Below, piece by piece: positions 20,769 to 28,533 of a stretch of DNA of 64,000 bases. A program made the translations under genes and the position numbers. The stretch lies in assembly GCA_004143945.1 (NCBI GenBank), contig SEHB01000002.1:310001-374000 (forward strand), read 5' to 3'. Positions within the stretch are counted from its first letter, which is position 1; each line of letters opens with the position of its first letter. Under the pieces are notes generated by a model. The model saw nothing but the letters and a program-made list of their open reading frames with translations. It did no database searches and was not told the DNA's origin. The DNA comes from Lysobacteraceae bacterium. Lineage in GTDB: Bacteria > Pseudomonadota > Gammaproteobacteria > Xanthomonadales > Rhodanobacteraceae.

Positions 20769-22547
20769 ATGAACGCGATCCACAACGTCTACTGGCTGCT
20801 CGCCGGCGCCGCTGCCCTGGTGCTGGTCGGCATCGCCTCGAGCCTGATCGCGCGCCGGTTCGGCGCGCCGTTGCTGCTCGTGTTCCTCGTGATCGGCATG
20901 CTCGCCGGCGCCGACGGCCCGGGCGGGATCCGCTTCGACGATTACGCCGGCGCCTACCAGCTCGGTTCGCTCGCGCTCGCGATCATCCTGTTCGACGGCG
21001 GCCTGCGCACGCGCCTGTCGGTCGTGCGCGCGGTGCTCGCGCCGACGTTGCTGCTCGCCACCGTCGGCGTGCTGCTGACCGCGCTGCTGAGCGGCGCCGC
21101 CGCGCGCTGGCTGCTCGACCTCGAATGGCCGGTCGCGTTCCTGATCGGATCGGTGGTCGCCTCGACCGACGCGGCCGCGGTGCTGTTCCTGCTGCGCGCG
21201 GGCGGGCTGCGCTTGCGCGAGCGCGTCGGCGCGACGCTCGAGATCGAATCCAGCGCAAACGACCCGGCCGCGATCCTGCTGACGATGCTGCTGGTGGAAT
21301 ACATGCTCGCGCCGCAGGGCCTGTCCGCGCTTGCGCTCGCGCAGGAGCTCGTCGTGCAGTTCGGGATCGGCGGCGCTGGCGGCGTGCTCGGGGGATTTGC
21401 GATCGCGCGCGGCCTCAACCGCCTGCCACTCGGCCATGCGTTGTCGCCATTGTTCGCGCTCGCCGCGGCCGTCTGGCTGTTCGGCGTCGTCGGCTACCTC
21501 GGCGGCAGCGGCTTCCTCGCGGTGTACGTGGCGGGACTCGTGGTCGGCAATCGCGTCTCCTCGGGTCTCGGCAACCTGCTCGGTACGCTGGATGCGGCGA
21601 CCTGGCTGTGCCAGATCGCGATGTTCCTCGTGCTCGGGCTGCTCGCCTCGCCGAGCCGCCTGTTCGATTTCCTGCTGCCCGCGCTCGGCATCGCCGCATT
21701 CCTGATGCTGGTCGGGCGGCCGCTCGCCGTACTCGCCTGCCTCGCGCCGCTGCGCCGCTTCGGCAAGCGCGAGATCGCGTTCATCTCGTGGATCGGGCTG
21801 CGCGGCGCCGTCGGCATCTTCCTCGCGTCGATCCCGATGCTCGCGCAACTGCCGGATGCGGCGCTGGTGTTCAACGTCGCGTTCGTGGTCGTGCTCGCCT
21901 CGCTGCTCGTGCAGGGCTGGACACTCGGGCTCGCCGCGCGCGTACTCGACGTCGCGCTGCCGCACCGCGAACGCGAGGTGCGACGCGTCGAGGTGAACCT
22001 GCCGGGCGCGCTCACGCGCGAGCTCGTCGGCTATCCGGTGTCGGCCGGCGCGCGCGTGCTCAGCGGTGCGCCGCTGCCCGCGTGGGCACCACTCACGCTG
22101 GTCGTGCGCGACGGCGGCATCCTGCCGCGAGACGCCGACGCCGCGTTGCACGCGGGCGACTACGCCTACCTGCTGACGCCGCCCGATCGCCTGCACCGGC
22201 TCGACTGGCTGTTCCTGCCGCCCGAGGAAGCCGGCGTTGCCGAGCGCGAGATGTTCGGCGAGTTCAGTTTCGATGCCGGCGTGCGCCTCGCCGACATCGG
22301 CGGCTTCTACGGCTTGCCGGTGCGCCAGCGCGATGCGCCGCTCACGCTTGGCGAACACTTCGCGCGCCGCTACGAGCACACGATCGAGGTCGGCGACGAG
22401 GTTCGCCTCGGTCCGGTGACGCTGGTCGCGCGCGAACTCGGCGATGACGGCGTCGCGCGCGTCGGGCTCAAGATCGCGCGCGGCAGCGCGATCATGCGGC
22501 GCAGCTGGCTCGGTACGCGCATGCTGCGCCTGCTCGGGCGACACTGA
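20769..22547 (+). CDS. Potassium/proton antiporter, CPA1 family (NhaP2/CvrA-like)
   Basis: An inner-membrane cation/proton exchanger (592 aa). The N-terminal about 390 residues have around 12-13 helices with CPA1 hallmarks: LFDGGLRTRLSVVR, the ASTDAAAVLFLL helix, IESSANDPAAILLT with the ion-binding ND pair, and WIGLRGAVGIFLA. The C-terminal cytoplasmic part has an RCK_C/TrkA-C-like segment and a CvrA-type tail. Length and layout match E. coli CvrA (NhaP2), which exports K+ and guards cell volume and pH. Confidence 0.88.
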   Translation: MNAIHNVYWLLAGAAALVLVGIASSLIARRFGAPLLLVFLVIGMLAGADGPGGIRFDDYAGAYQLGSLALAIILFDGGLRTRLSVVRAVLAPTLLLATVGVLLTALLSGAAARWLLDLEWPVAFLIGSVVASTDAAAVLFLLRAGGLRLRERVGATLEIESSANDPAAILLTMLLVEYMLAPQGLSALALAQELVVQFGIGGAGGVLGGFAIARGLNRLPLGHALSPLFALAAAVWLFGVVGYLGGSGFLAVYVAGLVVGNRVSSGLGNLLGTLDAATWLCQIAMFLVLGLLASPSRLFDFLLPALGIAAFLMLVGRPLAVLACLAPLRRFGKREIAFISWIGLRGAVGIFLASIPMLAQLPDAALVFNVAFVVVLASLLVQGWTLGLAARVLDVALPHREREVRRVEVNLPGALTRELVGYPVSAGARVLSGAPLPAWAPLTLVVRDGGILPRDADAALHAGDYAYLLTPPDRLHRLDWLFLPPEEAGVAEREMFGEFSFDAGVRLADIGGFYGLPVRQRDAPLTLGEHFARRYEHTIEVGDEVRLGPVTLVARELGDDGVARVGLKIARGSAIMRRSWLGTRMLRLLGRH

Positions 22548-22582
22548 AGGCCACTCCGGGCCGCGCGCGGGTCTGCCGCCGC

Positions 22583-23761
22583 TCAGCGACGGCGGTCGCC
22601 ATCCCAGACCTGCGCGAGCGGATCGAACTCGACCACCTCGCGTCGCGCCGCGCGCACGCCGAATCCGCAGACCGCGACCGCGTCCTCGGCCAGCGGGTCG
22701 AGCCCGAGCGCCTGCGTGATGTCGAGTTCGTTGATCGCCGCGGTCACGTAGGCAGCCAGCCCGAGCTCGGTCGCCGCGAGGTAGAGGTCCTGGGACACGT
22801 GCCCTGCTTCGAGCAGCAGCACGCGCCACGCCTTGGCATGGTTGCGGTATTTCCAGAACAGCCGATCGAAGCGCGCGACGATCACGAGCTGCGCCTGCGC
22901 CGAAGCGAAGTAGTCCTGGCCCGCGACGAAGCGCGCCGCGAGCGCGAGCGCCGCGGGCGCGTCGACCGCCGTGAGCGGTTCGAGCGCATGCGCGCTCGCG
23001 TGGTAGTGATAGAGCCCGGGCACGAGTCCTTCGACCGCGCGCACGAGCACGTAGGCCTCGAGCGCGTGCAGGCCGCCGCCCGAGGGATGCGCCTTCTTCA
23101 GCACGTGCACGCCGGGCAAGGCTTCGCTCGCGGCGTGGCAGCCGAGCGCGCGTTGCAGCAGCGCATCGAAGTCGGCGCGCGCGAGCTGCGCGTCGGGATC
23201 GAAGTTCCGGCACGTCGTGCGCGCGCGCAACAGCGCATCGAGCGGCGACGGCGCGCTCTTTGCGAGTGCGAGCCGCGCGGCCGGCAGGACGCGTTCGGGC
23301 TGGTGCGTCGGCGGTGGACCGAACTCCTCGACGAGTTCGGCCAGCGTGCGGTCGCGGGGCACGCGCGCGTCGTCGGCGACGTCGGCCGCCGACCAGCGCG
23401 TGAACGCGTGCGCGACCGCCGACAGCGGCTTCCAGTGCAGCGCGCGCACCGCGTCGTCGCGCGCGCGCGTCGCCGCATGCGCCCCGTCGTCGCCGATCAG
23501 CAGGCCCTTCGCGAGCAGGCGTTCGAGCAGTTCGGGCGTGGCCGCGGCCGCGAGTTCCGCGGCGCGCAGCCACGGCGTCTCTCCGATGCGCCCGAGCGCA
23601 GCGAGCTCGTCTTCGTCGATCTCGACCTCGTGGCCGAGGTGCGGGGCGAGCGCGATCCAGCGACAACGTGCGCGCACCGCGCTGCCGCCCGCGAGCAGGC
23701 CCGCGACGTCGAGCTCCAGCGTTTCGCGCGCCTCGAACAGCACGATCGCGCAGCGACGCAT
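22583..23761 (-). CDS. SagB-like putative peptide-maturation dehydrogenase, copy 1
   Basis: A flavin-dependent nitroreductase-fold protein (392 aa) of the SagB/ThcOx group, which oxidises modified residues in ribosomal peptides. Residues 1 to about 190 form an N-terminal region with a winged-helix-like stretch near 70-90 that might hold the peptide leader. The nitroreductase core has LLRARTTCRNFDP (FMN phosphate site), HPSGGGLHALEAYV, GLYHYH and LYLAATELGLAAYVTAAINE. The start at 23761 is supported by alignment to copy 2 (both begin with RRCAIV). Divergent from the peptide gene at 23867. I recall the family as putative peptide maturation dehydrogenase (TIGR04511), not checked. Confidence 0.8.
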   Translation of the reverse strand: MRRCAIVLFEARETLELDVAGLLAGGSAVRARCRWIALAPHLGHEVEIDEDELAALGRIGETPWLRAAELAAAATPELLERLLAKGLLIGDDGAHAATRARDDAVRALHWKPLSAVAHAFTRWSAADVADDARVPRDRTLAELVEEFGPPPTHQPERVLPAARLALAKSAPSPLDALLRARTTCRNFDPDAQLARADFDALLQRALGCHAASEALPGVHVLKKAHPSGGGLHALEAYVLVRAVEGLVPGLYHYHASAHALEPLTAVDAPAALALAARFVAGQDYFASAQAQLVIVARFDRLFWKYRNHAKAWRVLLLEAGHVSQDLYLAATELGLAAYVTAAINELDITQALGLDPLAEDAVAVCGFGVRAARREVVEFDPLAQVWDGDRRR

Positions 23762-23866
23762 CCGCGGCAAGGTATTCAAGCGGCGACCCGGTCGTGGCTG
23801 GAGTTGGGCCCTCGCACGCCATATGCTTGGGCGATACCGGATCCACCACGCGAAGGGAGAGGGCAC

Positions 23867-24118
23867 ATGGGCAAGGGCATCGCGACATCCGAACAACTGG
23901 ACAAACTGCTGGACCGCCTCGGTTCCGACGATGCGTTCCGCGAGAAATTCCTCGGCGATCCGGCCTCTGCGCTGGCCGAACACGGCGTCGAGGTCGACCC
24001 CGCTTCGGTGCCGGCGGTGCGCAACCTGCCATCGAAGGATGCGCTGCGCTCGCAACGCGACGCGATCAAGTCCAAGGTCGACGGCAAGCTCGGGATGGGC
24101 TGGTTCCTACTGAAGTAA
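23867..24118 (+). CDS. NHLP-like RiPP precursor peptide, copy 1
   Basis: A putative ribosomally made, modified peptide of 83 aa. A clear AGGGAGA lies just upstream of the ATG. The leader part shows the nitrile-hydratase-like pattern (DDAFREKFLGDPASALAEHG) shared with copy 2: DDAFR, then (D/N)P, AL and GV at fixed spacing. The C-terminal part ends KSKVDGKLGMGWFLLK and has no Cys or Thr, so thiazole-type chemistry has no Cys to act on. It is divergent from dehydrogenase 1, and its last 12 bases overlap the end of cyclase 1 on the other strand. Confidence 0.75.
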   Translation: MGKGIATSEQLDKLLDRLGSDDAFREKFLGDPASALAEHGVEVDPASVPAVRNLPSKDALRSQRDAIKSKVDGKLGMGWFLLK

Positions 24119-26758
24119 TTCACCGCGCAGACGGCGTGCCCGCTGCAGCAGCGGCGGGTCGCCTTCAGCGGATTTCCACGCCGCCAGCAGCCGGTCCAGC
24201 GCGGCGACCGCCGCATCCTTGCGGCCCGCTCCGCGTTCGAGCTCGGCGATGTCGAGCAGCGAGGCGTCGCTCGCGAGCAGGTTCGGTACCTGGCCTGCGA
24301 ATTCGGCGAGGTATTCCGCACTGGCACGGCCACGATGGTCCGCGAGCCAGCGCGCGGTCGCGAGCGCTTCGTCCGACTTGCCCGCGGCGCGATAGGCGCG
24401 TGCCAGCGCGACACGCGTCTGGTAGTAGGCACGGTCGTCGAGCAGTGCTTCGAGGCAGCTGGCCGTCGCCGTCGCGTCGCGCGTGATGCGCGATTCGCAG
24501 TCGGCGATGCGCCAGGGTTGTTCGAGGCTGTGGTAGCCGCTGTTCGCCGACGTGCGGGCGAGCGCGCCGAGCGCGCGCTCGGCGACGTTGCCCGCGCCGT
24601 TGCGCAGCGCGAGCATCGCGGCGAGTGCAAGATGGGTATGGCTGCCGAGGTCATGGCTCGTGGCGGCCATTTCGAGCCGGGCAAGTTCGGCGTCGACGAA
24701 GTCCGCGAGTCGCGCGCGCGCGTCCGGTTCGCCGGCCGCGAGCGCGATCGCGACGCGCGCGAGGCGCGCGCGCTGGCGTGTCGACTCGAGGTTCGCGCGC
24801 GCGGCGATGTCGGTCGCGGCGTCGGCCGCGCGTGCGGCCGATCCGAGCTGTCCGCGCACGACGTGCAGCGCCGCGGCACGCAGCTGCTTCTCCGCCTCGA
24901 AATACGGGAATCCGTTGGTCGGCTCGTCCGCGAGCGCCGTGGTCACGGACTCGAACTCGCGCGTCGCGAGCGCGAGGTTGACCGGATCGAGGTAGACCTG
25001 CGGGGTGCCGACCTGGCGCGCGGTCACGTAGCTCTTGCGCGCCTCCGCGTAAGCCTCCTGCGCGACCTGGACGTCGCCGAGGAACAGCCAGGCGTAGCCG
25101 CGCCGTGGATGCTGGCTGCTGGTGACGAGCTCGAACTGGCGCCGGGCCTGCGCGAGGTCGTTGTCGTACTGCCACAGCACCAGCGCGAGGTTCTGCGCGC
25201 CGGCGAGGTCGTCGGGGTACAGCCGCGCGAACAGCGACCACTTCTCGCGCATCTGCGCGGGCGTCGTGAACAGCGCGGCGTAGCCCTCGGCGAGCAGGCG
25301 CTCGCGCACGCTGAGGCGCTTGGGGTCGCGCGTCGCGTGGTCGACCGCCTCGCGCGCCTTCGCCTTCTGGCCTGTCGCGTAATAGATGTTCGCGAGCCCG
25401 AGCCAGGCCTGCGCGAACGCCGGATCGAGGTGGATCGCCTGGTTGAACAACGTGGCCGCCTCGCCGCCCTTGCCCGCGGCGATCGCCTGCAGGCCGATCG
25501 AATAGGCCTTCAGCGCATCGAGGTCGCGCGTGGTCGCCTCGGCCAGCGGCGTGCTGGTTTCGCCGATGCTCGCCATCGATTCGCCGAGGCGCCCGCGCAT
25601 CTTGCCGAGCAGTTCGTCGATGCCGGGCAAGACCGATTCGCTGCCGGCGCCGTCGACCGAATCACTGTAGACCGAAGCCTGCGTGTGCGGATCGATGATC
25701 TCGGCGGTCAGGCGCACGCGTCCGCCGACTTCGGCGATCGTCGGCAGCACCAGCGCGCGCGCGCCTTCTCGCAGTGCGATTTCCGATCCGGTCGCGCGAT
25801 CGACCGGCGTCGAGGCGGGATCGCGTTCCATGCGTTGCAGCGCCGCGTTGACCTGCAGCTCCGGCACCACGTTGACGTAGCGGGACTGCTCGAGGCCGAT
25901 CCGGAACGCGGCCTGCAGCGATTCGTCGAAGACCTGCTGGCCGGTCAGGTTCTTGAGATCCCCGAGCACGACCCAGTCGCGCTGCGCGAACGCGATCGCG
26001 GGCGCGGGTCGCGTGAGGTACCACACCGGTACCGCGACCAGCAGCAGCAGTGCGAACAGCTCGATGCCGATCGCGACGGGCCGGCGCCAGACCGGCATCT
26101 CGCGATGCGCCTTTCCGGACCAGGTCGGCGCGCGCAGCGGCGCGAACCCTTCCTCGCCGACCTCGAACACGGGCACGAGATCGGGCACGCCCTTGAAGCG
26201 GTAGCGTCCGTGCGTGCGCCAGCGCACGCGCGTGAGTGCTTCGCCGAGTTCACCCTGCGCGCGATGCGCGATGTCGTAGGCGGTACCCGACAGCAGGATC
26301 TGTCGCGGCAGCGCGAGCCCCATCAGGCGCGCGGCGACCGGCTTCACGAGCCCTTCGACTTCCACCGGCTTGGCGCCGCGCTCGATGTCGCCGATCTCGT
26401 TGTCCCAGACCACGACGTCGCCGACATGCACGCCGATGCGTGCGGCGAGGTCGACCTGCTCCTGCGCGCCGAGCGCAGCGAGTTCGCGCTGGTACGCGAG
26501 CGCGAACGCGACCGCCTGGATCGGCCGCTCGAAGATCAGCAGGAAGCCGTCGGTCTTGTCGATCTCCTTGCCGCCGTGCGAACGGATCAGCGCGCGCGCG
26601 AGGCGATCATGCTTGCGGAACAAGTCGGCCGCGCGCTGGTCGCCGAGTCGCTCGACCAGCGCGGTCGAGTCGACGAGGTCGCAGAGCACCAGCGTGCGCA
26701 ACACCGAGGTCGGGCTGCCATCCGGTTTCGCGATCGCGTTTGACGTGTCGGCAGTCAC
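24107..26758 (-). CDS. Class III cyclase with membrane helix and TPR domain, copy 1
   Basis: An 883-aa protein. Residues about 20-200 are a class III nucleotide cyclase domain (RTLVLCDLVDST with metal Asp, DKTDGFLLIF with the second Asp, GVHVGDVV). One membrane helix follows (about 240-265, IELFALLLLVAVPVWYL), then a TolB-like domain (DWVVLGDLKNLTG) and TPRs to the end. In the usual VNxAAR motif the Asn is replaced by Pro (KPVAARL), though Arg is kept, so activity may be altered. GTG at 26758 aligns with the start of copy 2; a TTG at 26782 is an alternative. It lies 85 bp after dehydrogenase 2 on the same strand. I recall the family as peptide modification system cyclase (TIGR04510), not checked. 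Confidence 0.8.
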   Translation of the reverse strand: MTADTSNAIAKPDGSPTSVLRTLVLCDLVDSTALVERLGDQRAADLFRKHDRLARALIRSHGGKEIDKTDGFLLIFERPIQAVAFALAYQRELAALGAQEQVDLAARIGVHVGDVVVWDNEIGDIERGAKPVEVEGLVKPVAARLMGLALPRQILLSGTAYDIAHRAQGELGEALTRVRWRTHGRYRFKGVPDLVPVFEVGEEGFAPLRAPTWSGKAHREMPVWRRPVAIGIELFALLLLVAVPVWYLTRPAPAIAFAQRDWVVLGDLKNLTGQQVFDESLQAAFRIGLEQSRYVNVVPELQVNAALQRMERDPASTPVDRATGSEIALREGARALVLPTIAEVGGRVRLTAEIIDPHTQASVYSDSVDGAGSESVLPGIDELLGKMRGRLGESMASIGETSTPLAEATTRDLDALKAYSIGLQAIAAGKGGEAATLFNQAIHLDPAFAQAWLGLANIYYATGQKAKAREAVDHATRDPKRLSVRERLLAEGYAALFTTPAQMREKWSLFARLYPDDLAGAQNLALVLWQYDNDLAQARRQFELVTSSQHPRRGYAWLFLGDVQVAQEAYAEARKSYVTARQVGTPQVYLDPVNLALATREFESVTTALADEPTNGFPYFEAEKQLRAAALHVVRGQLGSAARAADAATDIAARANLESTRQRARLARVAIALAAGEPDARARLADFVDAELARLEMAATSHDLGSHTHLALAAMLALRNGAGNVAERALGALARTSANSGYHSLEQPWRIADCESRITRDATATASCLEALLDDRAYYQTRVALARAYRAAGKSDEALATARWLADHRGRASAEYLAEFAGQVPNLLASDASLLDIAELERGAGRKDAAVAALDRLLAAWKSAEGDPPLLQRARRLRGELLQ

Positions 26759-26843
26759 CGGCCGTACAACCCCCTGCCCCAACCCCGCGCCATTCTGCGC
26801 CGTATGCGCAGGGCTCGCCAGTGCTGCGGCGCAACGCGCATGC

Positions 26844-28004
26844 TCAGGCGGCCGGCCATGCGACGCCGAGCGGATCGAATTCCACGTCGCGGCGTTCGGT
26901 GCCGCGCAGGCCGAACCCGCAGACCGCGAGTGGTCCCTGCTCGAGCGGATCGAGCCCGAACGCGTGCTCGATGTCGACTTCGTTGATCGCGGCGGTGATG
27001 AATGCGGCGAGCCCGAGTTCGGTCGCGGCGAGGTACATCGCCTGCGACAGGTGGCCGACGTCGAGGATCAGGGCGCGGTAGGCCTTCGCATGGCTGCGGT
27101 ATTTCCAGAAGTTGCGGCGGAAGCGGCTGGTCGGGATCACCATCACCGGAACGTCGACGAACCACGCCTGCGCGGCGACGAAGCGGCGCGCGAGGGCGGC
27201 GGCATCGGCTGCGGCGAGGCGGCGGATCGGCTCGAGCGCGTGCGCGACCGGGTGGTAGTGGTAGAGACCCGGTTCGACGCCCTCCACGCGTTGCACCAGC
27301 AGGTAGGCCTCGGTCGCATGCAGTCCGCCGGCCGAGGGCACGCCCTTCTTCAGCAACTGCACGCCGGGCGCGTAGTCGTCGACCGTGCGTGCGCCATAGG
27401 CGCGATACAACACCGAGGAGAACGCCTCGAGCCCGAGCACGTGCGCGCGATCGAAATTGCGGCAGGTCACGCGACGATCGAGCAGCGCATCGAGCGACGC
27501 GGGAACGGCCGCGGGCAGGGACTGCCTCTGCTGAGCCGGCGCGCGTTCGTGCACCGCGGGCGGCGCGGCGCCGAGCAGGTCGAGCAGGCTGCCCGTCGCG
27601 AGCTCGGTGAATTCCCGCTGCAGCGCTTCGGTGTCGACGCCGCTCCAGCGCGAGGCGTAATGCATCGTCGCCGCGGTCGCGTGCCAGTGCGTGTCGCGCA
27701 GCGCGCGGTCGCGCGCGTCGGCTTGGCTGTCTTCCTGCACAAGCAGCCCGTGCTCGAGCAGGACTTCGAGTTCGCCGCGTGCATGCTCGCGTTCGAGCTC
27801 GGCCAGCTCGCACCAGCGCGAGGGCGACAGCCGCAGCAGGAGCGCGGCCGCGTCATCGGGCAACACGACCTCGCGCGCGAGGTGCGGCGCGATCGCCACC
27901 TGCTCGAGCAGGTGGCGCAAGCCGTTGCCGCCGCCGGCGACCAGCGCGAGATCGAGCGCGAGTCGCTCGCGCGGCTCGACCACGACGATGGCACAGCGTC
28001 GCAC
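26844..28004 (-). CDS. SagB-like putative peptide-maturation dehydrogenase, copy 2
   Basis: Homologue of copy 1 (386 aa); the two align over their whole length, at roughly 45 % identity by eye. The core shows LLDRRVTCRNFD, GVPSAGGLHATEAYLLV, GLYHYHPVAHALEP and MYLAATELGLAAFITAAINEVD. The N-terminal region again begins RRCAIVVVEPRERL. A GTG at 28004 matches the copy 1 start. The peptide 2 gene diverges from it across about 210 bp, and cyclase 1 follows downstream. Confidence 0.8.
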   Translation of the reverse strand: MRRCAIVVVEPRERLALDLALVAGGGNGLRHLLEQVAIAPHLAREVVLPDDAAALLLRLSPSRWCELAELEREHARGELEVLLEHGLLVQEDSQADARDRALRDTHWHATAATMHYASRWSGVDTEALQREFTELATGSLLDLLGAAPPAVHERAPAQQRQSLPAAVPASLDALLDRRVTCRNFDRAHVLGLEAFSSVLYRAYGARTVDDYAPGVQLLKKGVPSAGGLHATEAYLLVQRVEGVEPGLYHYHPVAHALEPIRRLAAADAAALARRFVAAQAWFVDVPVMVIPTSRFRRNFWKYRSHAKAYRALILDVGHLSQAMYLAATELGLAAFITAAINEVDIEHAFGLDPLEQGPLAVCGFGLRGTERRDVEFDPLGVAWPAA

Positions 28005-28215
28005 TCGCAAGGGCAGGCTCCGGAAGCGGCGTGCGCGAGCGTAGCACGCTGTTTGCGCGGCCCCGGCCGCGGGCGCCCGCTGCGTCCGCTTGCGCGCGTG
28101 ATGCTGTAGTCTTGCGCGGCACGGCGCGGAGTCAGGGGCAAGGCGCCCGCCGGTTGCCGATCGGACCCGGGCGCACGCCGTGCATCCCTGCTTCGAACCG
28201 CCACTCGGGGGAGTC

Positions 28216-28533
28216 ATGAGCAACGATCTGGTGCTGCAGAAGGAAACCGCGCTGGTGCTGCTGCGCAAGCTTGCGGACGACGACGCATTCCGTTCCGCCT
28301 ACGAGCGCAATCCGGTCGAGGCATTGCGCACGGTCGGCGTGCCGGACGCGGTCCTGCAGGGCCTGCCGGCCGGGCATGCCTCACCGCTGAAGCTCGCGCC
28401 GAAGGAGACCTTCCGCGACGCGCTCTCCCAGCTCATCGACGACGCCGCGCAGGTGTGCATCTGCCAGACGCCGCCGCAGGTGAGCCTCTCGTTCGGCGGG
28501 CGCCCCGCTAAGGCTTCGTTCGAAGCGCGCTGA
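28216..28533 (+). CDS. Putative modified peptide (RiPP precursor), copy 2
   Basis: A putative precursor peptide of 105 aa with GGGGGAG before the ATG. The leader segment (DDDAFRSAYERNPVEALRTVGV) matches the pattern in copy 1. The core region differs: it holds a CxC motif (DDAAQVCICQTPPQVSLSFGG) and a tail of about 15 residues. This resembles the mod_pep family with a CYC motif that I remember from Xanthomonadaceae (TIGR04509), from memory only. Its last 26 bases overlap the 3' end of cyclase 2 on the other strand, repeating the arrangement of copy 1. Confidence 0.75.
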   Translation: MSNDLVLQKETALVLLRKLADDDAFRSAYERNPVEALRTVGVPDAVLQGLPAGHASPLKLAPKETFRDALSQLIDDAAQVCICQTPPQVSLSFGGRPAKASFEAR

